Shown in pieces: positions 49,926 to 62,639 of a DNA stretch of 64,000 bases. The stretch is from Certhia americana (Eukaryota; Chordata; Aves; Passeriformes; Certhiidae). The notes beneath the pieces were generated by a model. The model was given only the letters and a program-made list of their open reading frames with translations. It had not been told where the DNA came from and did not search any database. The position numbers were made by a program, and so were the translations under genes. The DNA lies in assembly GCA_018697195.1 (NCBI GenBank), contig CM031866.1:5219418-5283417 (forward strand), given 5' to 3'. Every line of letters starts with the position of its first letter. Position 1 is the first letter of the stretch.

Positions 49926-50998
49926 TCTGCCTTGGTAGCATGACAGCTCAGAGTGGCACAGAAATCCCCTTCCCAATCCTTGGCTCTCCAATCTAAGAAT
50001 ATCCACTCCCTGGAGCTGCTTTTGTCTAATTTCCCAGGGGCAAGCTGAACCCAGCAGCTTCAGGGGGGGACTGAGCACACCACCCAGTCTGTCCTGGGCT
50101 TGTTAACACGGGCAGGCAGCACACACAAATCAATAGCCAGGGTCTGAAGTTTCACAGCAGGTCATCATTTGATCTGGTAATAAATCATCTATGGTTTATT
50201 ATGGAGGACAACAGAAGTAGAGGGAAAACATAGTTTTCACCCTAGCCGTGACCAATGGGTTATGGGGAAGGAATGTCCAGAGTGGTGGTCTGAGCTATTT
50301 CATTAGGGAACACATTAAACACTGATTTTGTTCACTGCAGGAGGGATGCTGTCCAATGAAAATGTCAAAACACAGCAAAATTAGTTCAAGAAATAAAATA
50401 GCCTGGAAACAGGGAAAAGGATCCTAAACTGGCATTGTTAGGAGAGTTTTTGGGATTGGTACCATCCCTGTCCACTTTGAGGTGTGGGGAGAAGAAGGAA
50501 GCTGTCCAACTCTCTAACCTAGCAGCTTCAGTGGAATGAAATCCACCCCATTTTCCATACTGCTATTGCAGCATCTTCACTTCCATTAAATTGGAGCCAC
50601 AGCTGTGCAGTTCACCCCTCCTTTGGTACCCCAGGGGGTTTCAGTTCAAGGTTTAAGTCACCCATGTGTCAGCATCCCTCACAGCAAGAGCCTACCTTGG
50701 CACAGCATATCCAGCCCCTAGAGCAGCCCAGGATTCTAAGACCCTTGAAGACATGAGGCTCTCACTGCTGTTACTGTTGAAGGCTGATAGGAGTCAGGTA
50801 AAATTTACACCTCAGCACATTGACCAAAACCCCCTCATTCTCATTTCAGCCACTGTTAATATTCTTCCCACAGACTCTCAGGAGCACACACAAATCCCAG
50901 TGAGGCAGGGCCTTCCAGCAGCACCACTGCTCACACAGTAACAGCACATAAAAGCTCAGCTTCATAGTGAGTGCTGCTGTCCCCAAACCAGCCCAGGA

Positions 50999-51086
50999 CA
51001 GGCACTACCCTGAGCTGAGAATAACCCTTCTTTTACTCTTTTAGCCTTTCCTCAGTGCAGATTAAGGCACAGAGACAGACAGGGAG
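50999..51086 (+). repeat. Direct duplication, copy A
   Basis: From TGAGAATAACCCTTC (51016) to ACAGGGAG (51086) this matches 53879-53943 with two substitutions and one 6-base difference (an extra AGACAG-type unit here). Weaker similarity extends left to a CAGGCAC string at 50999. Both copies have the same orientation and lie about 2.9 kb apart. It is either a local duplication or two copies of an unrecognised dispersed repeat. Confidence 0.85.
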
Positions 51087-52530
51087 CAAGCAGTTCCACC
51101 ACTGATACCAAGAAGAATAAAAGTACCACTTGTTGGGGAAGCTTCCTAAAATAAACACTCACCAAAGTGAGTGTTATTCCTACTCACCAAAGTTGTAAAA
51201 CAGCAATCCTCTGCTCTCCCTGCACCCTCCTCTCTGCTAATGCTTCATGGATCACAGCTTTTAGGTGCTTACAGGTGCCCTTAAAAGCACTGTGGTGTGA
51301 GCTGGTTTCCTCCCTCTTTGATTAAAGGCTGGGGCAGTTCCTGAGTCCAGTCTGTAGCTGTTTCACAGAGCAGATGGCTTCACTGGTCCTAATAAAGCCA
51401 GTCAGGAGTTTGGGGTTGTGGATGATACCCCTGATATCTTTTATAAAATCTCCTCTGACCTCACAAAAAAATTTCTGTAGACGATTCTGGGGTTTTTTTT
51501 GTTTTTCAATTACAAAATGTCTTATGGAAATCAGTGAGCTGGAGATAAAGAATTGAAATCTCTGTTTGTCCAATACCTGTCCAGAGCACATGGAAATCCC
51601 AGATATGTTGCTGCCACAGGAAATCCCACAGACTCACTAAAGTGCACAAGCTAGATCTTACATGGTTTTGGGAAATCTTGGGCACCATGGGAGAAATTTT
51701 GATCCAGTAATGCCTGAATCAAATTTTTTCAATGTTGTGTCTTATACTTCTCTTAGAAATGGCCACAGCAAGTAAAAATATTATAAAGAAATTATCTTCC
51801 TTAAGTGTTTAATTAAGTGAATTTAATGGAACTGCTTTCATTCGGAAGGCTTCCTGCCTATAAAAATATTTGCTAAGTCCTAACTCATGGTCTGTGGCTA
51901 TTGCAAGCTGCTTATTGTCAGAAAAACATCCATGCTGTTAGCAAATAACCCAGAACCCTCATTGAATCAGTTTTCATCTCCTCGTGTGAATGCAGTGAGA
52001 TTTGTTGGGAACTGGCACCACACATATGAGAACACAGATGTCCCAATATTCCTCCCAACAGGTGGGGAGCAATTGCACAGGATGCTGAAGACCTAGACAT
52101 TGTAACAGTATGAAATTAATGAAATATTTTTAATAACTAAGGTAGAGGCTTTCACTTACAGAAACTCTGAAATGCCACACCCAGCTTGTATGCTAGGGAT
52201 GGTGTGGGAAAACACTAATAAATCTCTACAAGTTTTATTCTGTCTGGAAAAGCATTTGTTGGACAAATCTGTGTGTGTACATAAAGGTCCATTCCTTACT
52301 TCTTTAGGCAGCTTTTAGTGGGAGACATTTTACAGCCTTGTTTGGATAAGAAAGAATATTGTGACTAGACAGCTGGGCAAATACTTTACCTTGGGTAAAC
52401 CCCAGCTGGCATTTCCTGTCTCCTCACTCCCAATAAGCAGGAAGTTTTCAGTTTACAGGCTGGTTCTCCATCTCCAAAGCTCACGGGCTTCCAGCCTTGA
52501 AATTCTCACACAGAGCTGCAGAGGATCTGC

Positions 52531-52556
52531 AGAACCAGAACCAGAACCAGAACCAG
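52531..52556. repeat. AGAACC hexamer repeat
   Basis: Four perfect AGAACC units plus AG. In one frame it encodes an alternating Glu-Pro peptide within a 74-codon open frame (52361-52585), which I treat as chance. Confidence 0.95.
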
Positions 52557-53781
52557 GCTGTAAAAGCAATTCCAGCCCTCACTAATCCCATCCACTGAGC
52601 TGTGAGTCTGTTCCCAAGGTTTCCCAGCACAGCTCATTGCTGCATATGCCTTTATATAATAGCAGAGCACTTTATCTTTAAGCTGAATTTTTGTAGGGCT
52701 GTTGAATATAGTGATGTTTCAAGCTGCTCTGTCCAGATAAAGGACTGGGGCTGGACTTCTTGGAAATGCAGGATTTGTGTCACCAATGAGAGTGTTTCTC
52801 CTTTTGGCATGTGCTCAAAATGCCCATAACCTGGGAGAGCAAAAAAGTTTCCAGAGTGCCCTAGATTTTATCATCAGAGCTTGATCTATGTGGTGGCCTT
52901 TCTGCTGCTGACACCAATATAGTCTCAGGTATTTAGACATGGTCCTTTCTCTTCTGGGTTCACTCCCCTGGGACTTCTCTGGCTCACAGTTCTCTTGGAA
53001 TCTCCCTGACTCATGTGCCTTCTGGACATCTCCTCTGCTTGTCAGGCATGGGAGCTGCCTCAGGGTAGGTGTCCTCTGGTAACCTTGTACTGGTGCAACT
53101 GGAATAACCATGCTGAGGATGCTGATGGGCAGACTCTGCTCTGTAACTGGGAAATACTGAAGGACCCAGGAAAAAGCAAAGGCTGATGACTGTCTCTCAC
53201 CCAGCTGATCTGGATGCTGAGGACCCAGGTTGACTCAGAAAGCTCCCCAAACCCTTTTCCCATCTTCTTATTCCCATACCCCTGATTGCATCTTAGTCAT
53301 GGCTGTAAATGCTGGCTTTCTTTCCTCCCCAAATACTCCTTATACTCTAACAAGACATGGATTGTAATTAATTGTTTATCTGAAATGAGGTTGTAAACTG
53401 TTTAAATGATTCATCCATTAATATTCAAGGTGGATGCTGCTTTCACATGTTGCACTGTGCAGAAAAACAAGACACACACGTTATTTTAATGAATCAATAA
53501 TTACTGATCATAAAATGTTATGAAGATAAGGCACACCACTATTTATTAGATAGTTATTTTAGGTCGTTTCACTTAATTTGGTGATAAACGCTGGAATTTA
53601 TCTGTGAAAGGAAGTTGCTTCTCCCCAGACTGTTGTGCATTTGTTTCTAGTACCTACACAGGGAGTGATGCACTGGAGCATCGCTAGGAGAGGCAGGATG
53701 CCAGCCCCCAGCAGTGATACACAGACCAGCATTTTGCCAACCCAGCCTGCAAAGAACTTTGTTCAGAACCAGTAATTTCTT

Positions 53782-53829
53782 AAAAAAAAAAAAAAAAAAA
53801 ATTAAAAAAAAAAAATATATATATATATA
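53782..53829. repeat. Poly-A then TA dinucleotide repeat
   Basis: A20, TT, A12, then about seven TA units. This is typical of a poly-A tract with a microsatellite grown at its end. It lies 35 bases upstream of duplication copy B and could be the tail of something inserted to its left, but no body is recognised. Confidence 0.9.
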
Positions 53830-53862
53830 AAGGAGAGGGAGAAACAACCCGGATTTCTTGCT

Positions 53863-53943
53863 CAGGCACAGTGCATTCTGAGAATAACCCTTCTTTTACT
53901 CTTTGAGTCTTTCCTCAGTGCAGATTAAGGCACAGACAGGGAG
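53863..53943 (+). repeat. Direct duplication, copy B
   Basis: Matches 50999-51086. The core 53879-53943 differs from copy A by two substitutions and lacks six bases. The sequences beyond both ends diverge at once, so the duplicated unit is at most about 90 bases. Confidence 0.85.
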
Positions 53944-56900
53944 AACAGAAACTGTCAGCAAGACAGAAACTGTCTCTCTTGGCACAGCATCTTGTTTCAG
54001 CCCTGCTCACCCCTCTCCGTGCTCACTCCACATGCCTGGCAATGGGACCCCTCTGTGTCCCGAACAAGGATCAATTCATCATGTGGAATAGGAAGGGTCA
54101 AGCCCACTCCCAGGAGTAATTGCTGGGAACATGGGGATTGAATGACTAAAACCCCATTTAAGTGACAGGAATTCTGCCTTTCATTTCAGTGTGGCCAGGA
54201 TTTACTTGCAAGAAAAGAAGGGAAAGTTCCTAAGATTTCATTCAATTTGGATAAGTACCAAGAGTTTGTTTGGTTATCCCAGAGCCTTTATCTGCAGTAA
54301 ATACAAAAAGAAAAGGCCTTTGAGAAGACAGATTGAGAGGGTGTTAAATAAGTTGTTACCCTTTCCTTGTTCTGAGTGCAAGCAGCCAGTTTTCATGGAT
54401 AGAGGCTCTAAAAGGCTGCCTACATACGACCAAGAAGTAAATTGTATCTAAGACCTTAATGATGGAAATTTAACTTGCTGCTTCAGGCCAAGCCAGTGGA
54501 TCATGCACGGGGATCATGCATTATTTCAGCTGAAGTACTGTTGACAAATGGTGATGAGTTTGCAGAGAATTATTCAAGAGACATAAGCAGCTACAGGCAA
54601 GGATTGTTTTTCCTTTATTAGAACTTGCCAAAATGTGATTCTGAGAAGCCTGTGCTTCAGTGTAACTTTGTCTCCTCACCTCCAAAAGCCTTCAGTTTTT
54701 GCCCAGAATGAAACTCTTGTGATGCAGACAGTAGTCTGGTTTCACTGTAATTCTTCCCTTCTCTGGTGCCAGAGAGGTTTGGAGACTGAATCAATATTTG
54801 CCACAATTACAAAGGAACTTTACCTCCAAGCCTCCTGAATTCAGCTGGCTTTTAACTTTGTCAGAAATAATTCTCCACCATCTCCTTGCAGGTTTTAGCA
54901 GACCTGAACATACAGTCATGCTGAATAGGCAGATGGTCCAATCCTAGCTACCTGTGCAAAGCTGACTCTGGATTTGTATGATGCCACTTTAAAAAAAGAG
55001 TTAAAGGACTTCCAAGAAGATGAAACACATCAACACTATATCATTTCAGTCAGGTGCTCTGAGCAACAAATATTTTCATGCAGCTAATTTATTCTCCTTA
55101 AAAAATGTCCCATGGGAAGAAATATCATATGGTTGATTGTTCATGAACATTTAAAGAGTTTCCTCTCTGGCAATTCTTTCTCCTCCTGACAGAATATCAA
55201 TCCAGCCATTGTCAGCTGCTGTGCTTTAGTTTAGTTACTACCACAGTTACTGCTACAGCAGTAAAATTTATTGATCAGACATTCTTGCTTTACAAGGTAG
55301 AAATGGAGAGCTGTGACTGCTCATTCCCCTACATGCAGTAACTGTCTTTGGAGGTGAAGAGCCTTGAACATTTATGGAGCTGCAGACTGTATTTTCCTGG
55401 GTGTTAGGAGTGACAACCAAAAAAAGAATCATTGAGCAAGTGGGAAAGGAAAAAAATAATGTTTGGGCTCTCAGTAACCACTGTTCACTTCTGGTTGTAG
55501 ATATCATCGTCTGCTCCTGACTAGTGCAGAGCTAGCAGTGAGCTCCATGGGATTCTCCCTTTCCCTCCCTGCTTCAGCTCATTTCTCCCCTGGAAACGGC
55601 TGAACAAAGCCTGCAGGGCAGATGGGAAAACCCTTTGTGTGAAATAACACAGCTGCAGAGCAGAATAGGAATCGTTGGGGTGAAGTTTTCTGCTCTGCTC
55701 CCAAGACTAGGGCACTGCTTTGTATCCTGACCCACACCACCCGCACTACCAGCACCACCATCCCTAGCTCTGCTGCCCTGCTCCTGCTGCCAGCAGAGCG
55801 GGAGAGAGGGGCACTGATGGCTTTTGGCAGCTGTTGTCTCATTAGTTCTCCATTAACTACCAGGAGCAACATGTGATGCATTCCTAAACCCCTCTGGCTG
55901 TCAGAGGTATTAAAATGCCCAGTGCCATCTGACTGGGAATATGAAAGACAGTGGTGGAAAGACAGGACACATTAAGCAACTGAGAAGCCAAGGGGCCAGC
56001 TGGTATCTTAAGAGGCTGTCATTTGTAAGGCACAAATGGGTCTAAGTGAGCACAAGGGAGGCTCTGACCCTGAGCACTGAAGCATGTACTTCTCTTTAAG
56101 GAGTTAGTAATTCCCCTAAATTCATTGGCAACAATATTTTTGACCAACTCTTTTCTGTGTCTAATGTTCCCTAGATAAAAAATAGAAGAGATAATATCAG
56201 CTTGCCAGTTGTTGAGGCTTACAGGTTAAATGTGTGCAGAGTGCTTTGAGATAGGAACCTAGGAAACAGGTCCAAAGGGGACCCCAAGGGTACCAAATCT
56301 CATAGGCATATCCACCACTTAATATCTTTGATAAATTTAGCAAGCTCCATCCTGAAACCTGTCAAGTTTCTCACCCAAAGTACTTTGGTTAGCAAACTAT
56401 TCACAAATATTACCTTTCTGAGGATTAGAACCAGGGCTGTTAGTGTGGGCAAATGATGAAAGGGAAATAAAATGCATTTAGGACAAGATTATAAGCTGCC
56501 TTATGAGCCAAAAGGAACAAGTGTGCTCTGAAAAGTCCATTTGCTTCCTGCTTGCTCTGGGCACTGTTCCCCTGTCCTCTTCCATGGTTTATGTCACTGT
56601 TCTCCTCCAGCTATTATTGCCCCATTACTCCTTTCTGTTGTCTGCAGACACTGCTCTCTCTCCAGCTTCTTCCTACTTGTTTTTGGATCCTCTCCTCCTC
56701 CACCACCTGATTTTGAACATCAGAAATCCAGTCCCCCCTTACAATCCAGGGTCATGGGCATTTACCCTTTTGCACTGAGCTTCTGGAGCCCTGCCAGCAT
56801 TCAGCCACATCCCAGGCTGGGGTCAGGAAAGCCTCTGGCTGCAGATAAGATCCTCTACATTCCAGGAGACAGCATTTCTTCCCTTCATTCTGGCTGGTGG

Positions 56901-57624
56901 AATGATCTGTGTGAGGAAATGGAGAGCCCGATGGAGGAGTGTGGGAAGAGTGTCTGTACCAGCACCCCCAGGCTGTCAATAACCATCAGGATGATGGTGA
57001 CTGAGCCAGTGTTGGGAGCCACAAAAGCAGGAAGGAGCCAAACATGCAGCAATAGAACATTATTTTTCTTCTCTTGTCAGTAATTATTTCCTAGGATGAG
57101 AATTTGCTTTTGCTTAATATTTTAAAATTGAGGGCACTCTTTGTGCAATCTGCCCAACATTCACATCTGATGGTGGGGACAGGACCTGGTTTTGGATATC
57201 ATCCATCAATGACAGATCCACACCACTGTGTGATGGAGGGCAAGGCAGGGAGGAAGGAGAGTGGGGGAATGGTAGGTGCAGAGAGCTGGTAAACAGCACA
57301 CAGAAATCTCATTTTCAGTTGCCAGCTCAAAAACAACCCCAGCTTGCTGTGGCCCAAAGCCATTTCCTGTTGAGTGTAATGACTTTGGTACTTGCTCTGC
57401 ACTTATTAGACAGGCAACCAAAAGAAAACAACAGCAAAGAGCTGTCTTTGAAAATGTAGCAGGCATTGCTAACAGCAGCTATCCATCTTAGTCTCCATTT
57501 CCCCCTGGAAACAGATCCCAGCAATTAGCAGGACGTCCAAATCTTTCATGGAAATTAAAAAAAGAAAAAAGTTAAATAAACTCCAAACCAGCTTCTTTCT
57601 CTCTGTGAACATCAACAAAGGGAG
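53944..57624. other. Non-coding stretch, no gene recognised
   Basis: No gene or nameable repeat seen. The 56503-57083 part is pyrimidine-rich and open on the plus strand for up to 180 codons in overlapping frames, but the translation is Ser/Leu/Pro-rich low-complexity with no domain. A second overlapping frame is equally open, which argues against coding. Confidence 0.5.
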
Positions 57625-57960
57625 TGAAGGTACCCTTCAAGGTTACGTAGTCCAGCCCCTCTGCAAGGGGGGTTGACATCTTCAACTTGATCGAGTTACT
57701 CAGAGCCCCATCCAACCTGGCTTTGAATGTTCACAGGAATGGGGCATTGGGCAGCCCATGTCACTGTTTCACTATCCTCACTGAAAAAAACCAAAACCTT
57801 CTTCCTTGCATTTAATTTAAATTGACCTCCTGCCAGTGCAAAACCATTTCCCCTTGTCCTATCACAACAGGTCCTGTAAGAAGCTCTTTCCCACAACATG
57901 CAAGTTTGTGCCCAGATGCTGAGTTGACAACAAACCCACTGGCACCCCAAAGAGACAATT
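57625..57960 (-). mobile_element. CR1 LINE fragment including the ORF2 C-terminal region
   Basis: The longest CR1 piece in the window. Antisense landmarks on the plus strand are GGTTACGTAGTCCAGCCCCT, GTTGACATCTTCAACTTGAT, GAGCCCCATCCAACCTGG and CCCCTTGTCCTATCACAACA. On the minus strand one frame reads CDRTRGNGF, close to the conserved DRTRGNG-type motif near the C-terminus of CR1 ORF2, followed by basic RKK. The surviving part covers the end of the endonuclease-reverse transcriptase ORF without catalytic motifs, and the frame decays soon afterward. A 171-codon minus-strand frame (57696-58211) begins in unique sequence and runs into this remnant; it is not a gene. Confidence 0.92.
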
Positions 57961-60112
57961 TGCTCCTTGCAAAGACGCCGTGAGCACTGTGGTGTGGAGC
58001 CCTGTGGCAGCAGTGAGAGCCGCCTTGCAGCAGCTGTTGGGAGAATTACAGTCCCACAGCCATCCCCTTCTGCCTGAGCTTGGACCAGGGCAGCAAAACA
58101 AATACCTTTAATCCTGACCTGGCAGTGTTTGAGGGAGTCACTGCACATCTGAGCTGTTTTGCACACACCACTTTTACTTCTCCACCTGATGAGCTCCAAA
58201 CTGGCAGGCAAGGGTGACAGCAGAATTTTTCCTCATCAAACAGCTGTGCTGGCAGCGCTGATGAATGTTTCAGGATAACTAACATCCTCCTCATCTCGGA
58301 TTCCTCTGCACCTCTTAGCCTGTTCATGTGGAAATGGCTTAGCCCTGGATTTAAACAGCACTTCCTAGCAGACTCACTTTCCCTGGTATTTGTCCACATT
58401 ATGGCATGTATCCATGTGAAAGAAAAAGTATGTTGAGGGTAATGGAGCAGAAGGACTGAAGGTCATCATTATTTTTTAAGTTGCTTCGAGGATTCCAAAG
58501 AAACTACTTCCTACTGACAATTATGTAGACATTTTGATGTGGCTGCCCTGCGGGAGGAAGTTTGGCTCCACCACACCTTCCCCTCCCTCAGATTGCTTTC
58601 ACCTACCTGACTTCTAATCATCTGAAAGATTCTTCAGACTTGCGAAAGATATAATCAATAAAATGTTTAATGTGGTGAGGTGGCACAGGGTGATCCTGAG
58701 CGCTGTTCTTTGTGGATGAAAAATGCCTCATTTAAAGTTTTCGGTTTGTGGATCTCACCCAGCAATAAATTTTATTTCCTGTCTTTTGCATTCGCTTTTG
58801 ATTTCAGTAGAAATTGGCTCCCACGATCAGGGAAGGGCAGGGATATGGAGCTGGCCTGACTTTGTGCACAGACACTTGACAATCACCCAAGAGAGGTGTA
58901 GCTGGTGGAGTTTTCCAGCAGCACAGACCAGCTTCTCCCATGAATAGGAGAGCTGGCATGATGAATGCTGAAGCTTTAATCACTACCAAAACATCCACAA
59001 TAGTTGTTAATTCCTTCCCAGCTGAAGAGGTGGTGTGTAAAGGACTGGAGCTCTTCAAGAGATGAAAAGATATTTTGTCCCCAACAGAAAGCAGCTGATA
59101 ATGAAATAGAAAAGCACAGCCCATACCATACTGAACATCTGCATTTGGATTTTAATTCTCCATCCTCTCAGAATCCTGTTTTAGTATTGTCCAAAGGGCG
59201 ATAAAAAATTATCTTCTTTTATTATGTCTGTGGGTTTTTGGCTGTGAGGTGAGCCTGCATCTTGCAAACTGATGTTCCTCCCTGATGCTAGGAGTTTGTG
59301 TGCTTGGGGTTTTCTTACTGCATTTGCTTTTGGTGCAGAAGAGGCAAGAGCAAGAGAAAAGAACTCACCTTGCTGTTTCAGGTAATTGGGAGGCAACCAA
59401 ACAGGCTGCGACCCTGCCCAGAGCTTTTCATGGAGCTTGGTGCTGTCCTGTTCAGTCAGGGTCATGATCTCTATCACATGTTCCAAACCACATAAAATAA
59501 CCTGTCTGGATCTCTTACAACAAAGGTCTTTCCCATCTTTTTATATATTGAGATGCCATGGAATAATACTACAAAATCTGCATCTGCAAAATTCTGCAGG
59601 AGGAAAATGTTGGAAATACAGATTTTTCTTCTCTGCCAGAGTGAAACTCACTGACTCTTATGATATGTCATGTTTTTCTAAGCACTGAATCTCCTGCAGA
59701 TGCCTGATTGAACAGAAATCTCAGCTACAGGATTCCACAGAAGAGCTTGAATTCAATGCTAGGCTTCAGGAAGCAGAAGGTGCACTTAAAAAAGGTTAAA
59801 ATATCATGCTTTCTTGGAATCTGACTCATGCATTTGGGATGGTAAATTCTGGAAATGGTTAATTAGTAAAAACACTTGAGATATTCTCAACTAGAAAATC
59901 TTCTGTGCCAAGATCACAAAAGGGTAGAGTTTAATCTAATACACAGCAGCAGTGGGAATTATGCTCCCTGCTGTATTTCAATATCCAGTGAGCCATTGCT
60001 TGGGTGTGTTTGGATACTCCATAGCCTTGCACTTATGGAGCACAAGGGGATTTACTTTCCTCTAAACTCAATCAGAACCTGTGGAAGGCACAATGGATTT
60101 CAATACATTTTG

Positions 60113-60168
60113 TTAATATATATTAAAGGTCTTAATATATATATATTAAAGGTCTTTTTTTTTTTTTT
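60113..60168. repeat. Duplicated TTAATATATATTAAAGGTCT motif plus poly-T
   Basis: The 20-base motif (60113-60132) is repeated with two extra AT units (60132-60155) and is followed by T14. Each motif contains a palindromic TTAATATATATTAA. Local slippage is the likely origin. Confidence 0.85.
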
Positions 60169-62033
60169 GAGCAAATGCATACCTTCAATACTCACTGAAT
60201 TTAGTTAATTTTGGTTTCTGCCTTCAGAGGAATCCCCCAAGTGGCGAGCACTGGACTATCTGTTCTTGGGTTTCCTGCTCCAGAATTTCCCTCCTCAGCA
60301 AAGGATTGTCCATCTGTTGCTGAGAGTGGTGGTTAAAGATCAAAAGATATACACTAAATCTTATTTCTATTTTCTCAGGAGAGGTTCTGTGTGAATAACG
60401 AACAATCTGCAAATGCAAGAGACTCATATAAGAGGCTGGGTGACTCCCAAAACTTTGCATCAATTAAAAATGTAAAGAAACTAACAGAGAACGGGTAAAA
60501 GAATTCTACTCTTTTCCAAATAATATCAGTTCAAAACTGAACTGCAGCAAGTGAAAGAGGAAACAAAATCCTTGACAGTTCATTCCAGAGCTACCCTTAT
60601 GAAACACCAATCCTGTCATTTATTTGCCTTGTCCTTGATAAATACACACAAAAAAAGGGAAGACTTTACAGCAGAAAATATCAATAATGTCTTAAGGGAG
60701 TCAGGCAGAATTGGTTTGTCTGTTTACAAATCAATACATAAAACCCTCCATAAAGCTGGTACTTATTTGACTTTGATGCCTGAGCATCATTGAGGGTGTC
60801 AAGCTCTGTGCTGTGTAATGACACAGAGAGGCAAAGCTGTCCGCTGGGTTTCTGGTTTTCCATATGTGTCCTTGTGCCAGCACAGGCCAAGAGGCTCCAT
60901 GGGGTCATGGGTTGTGGAGGTGTGCTGAGCATCACTCCTGATGGGAATCCCTCAGGGATATTCTTCATCTGCCCCTCCATGCTGCCTTGATGGCTGCACT
61001 GAGAAGTGAAACAGAAGAGCACAGGCCCTCCTGGCATCAGCATTTCCTGGAATATCAGCAGGATTTTGTAGAATGCTGTTTTCTCCTCTGTTGTTTTCCC
61101 TAGGGCCTGGAAATAAGTGGAAAAGGGCATGCAGACTCAAGTGGGACAAGTGAGGTGGGTCAAGACATTTACATTAAAACACAGGGGAGATATTAGCTGT
61201 AAACTCTGCTTCCACTTCCCTCAGGGAAGGCCCAGGTCTGTCCCTGGAAAAGGGGTGCTTTTCTACCTGTGCAAGACTTTAACTGCAAAAAGATGCCCAG
61301 AAAGCCCAAGGGCATCCCTGCTGCAGTTACCAGGACTTGGATATGTTTCCCAGAAAAGGAGTGAGTGAAGATGCAGAGGGAGAGATGATACCTTTCATTA
61401 AATCAATGGAGCGGAGCAGTTGTGGAGGAGCAGAGGAGCAGCCAAAGGCAGGCAGCCCTTCTGCAGGGCTGAGACAGCGATGGCAAACCAGATAAACACA
61501 GTCACTAAACACAGCCAAGACCCCAAGCATCAATCTAAATGCTACAATTACGAAATATTGCCCTTAACAATTGGAAAAGTCACTTGCAGGATGCACAATT
61601 AACCCAAAGAAATCAGCGAGAGAAACACTGCTTGGGCAGAGATTCTATAAAATGGGGGTCAACACCTTTTCTGTTTTCTCCATCAGGATTTAAAAAGACA
61701 TAAAATCAGGGATATAAAGGCCAGCCGCAAGAAATAAGACAATAAGACTTTTTTTTTTTTTTCTCGGCCAGCAGTAAACAACACACATCTTTCAGAAAAT
61801 GAGACATGTCCCAAGGAATTTGAAATGCATCATTGCCTTTTATGAAACATTAGATGTGTCTGGAAGTTAACACTGAAAATTAGAATGCAGAGAATAGACA
61901 GACCACAGAAAAACATCATTAAGTGCAATGTATTTACTACCCTTTCACAGTGGGGATAAGAGCATTATTGTTTAGGTAAGTGAATGGAAATTCAAATGGG
62001 AGACCAGACCAAATCTACCTAGTTTTGGTTTGG

Positions 62034-62053
62034 TTTTTTTTTTTTTTTTTTTT
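62034..62053. repeat. Poly-T tract (T20)
   Basis: Uninterrupted run of 20 T; no retroposed body recognised on the right. Confidence 0.9.
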
Positions 62054-62639
62054 ACAAGATGAAATTTCCTGCAATGTCCTTTGTTACTGTATTATGCATT
62101 ACTGCCTGGAGGAAAGTTTCTCTCTAAACAAATAGATGAAAATATTTTGAGAAAGATCACAAAGGAGCTTAGAGCAATGAGCAAAAAACAAATAGGCAGT
62201 GTAAGCATGATTAATTTGTTTCTGCCTGCTCCTCCATTCAGAGAGGGATGAGCTGGGGAAAACATGGTTTATTTGCAAAAGGAATAGATTCCTATCACGA
62301 AGAGAATGTGGGGAAAACTGCTTTGAATTATTTTTGTTGTCTTTTGTGCAACAAATTCTCTGAAACAAAGATGTAAAACTTCAATCTCCCTCGTGCTGGA
62401 ATGTTCTCACATTGTTATTTCCAGCAGTGGGCTGTGCTCAGATGCCTTTGTTCTCCATATCTCCTTTCCCCTCTTTGTGTGCTCTTTATTTATGGCCTTC
62501 TACCTGTTGGTTAGCAAATTACTGTGCTACTTGAGTGGGAAAGACTGGATCTCTGATAAAGGGCTTCGATGAGCAGAGATAGTGCTGCTGGCTTGTTCTA
62601 CAAGGTGCTTCCTAAACAATTTGTGCCACAGCAGGAACA

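Larger units (their letters stand above)
42296..50998. other. Non-coding stretch with several poly-A tracts
   Basis: No gene seen. It contains TG repeats at 43529-43538, A13 at 43694-43706, A16 at 46365-46380, a TAA repeat at 46923-46940, A20 at 47287-47306, A32 at 48840-48871 and A19 at 49907-49925. The 46790-46880 part is slightly richer in CpG but far too small for a CpG island. Open frames up to 129 codons run through the poly-A tracts and are rejected. Confidence 0.5.
51087..53862. other. Non-coding stretch between the duplicated segments
   Basis: No gene seen. Contains an inverted repeat AACACTCAC-CAAA-GTGAGTGTT (51154-51175), an AGAACC hexamer repeat (52531-52556) and the AT-rich candidate regulatory block at about 53340-53610. 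An A/T low-complexity tract ends the interval (53782-53829). Confidence 0.5.
57961..62639. other. Non-coding stretch, no gene recognised
   Basis: No gene seen. It contains a duplicated AT-rich motif and poly-T at 60113-60168, T14 at 61749-61762 and T20 at 62034-62053. Frames up to 149 codons lack domains. An acceptor-like TTTTGATTTCAG ends at 58807 but is followed at once by a TAG in one frame and by no recognisable exon. Confidence 0.5.

Noticed and set aside
56541..57083. 180-codon open frame, plus strand
   Set aside because: Pyrimidine-rich DNA giving Ser/Pro/Leu-rich translation; a second frame overlaps it for most of its first half, and no domain is seen.
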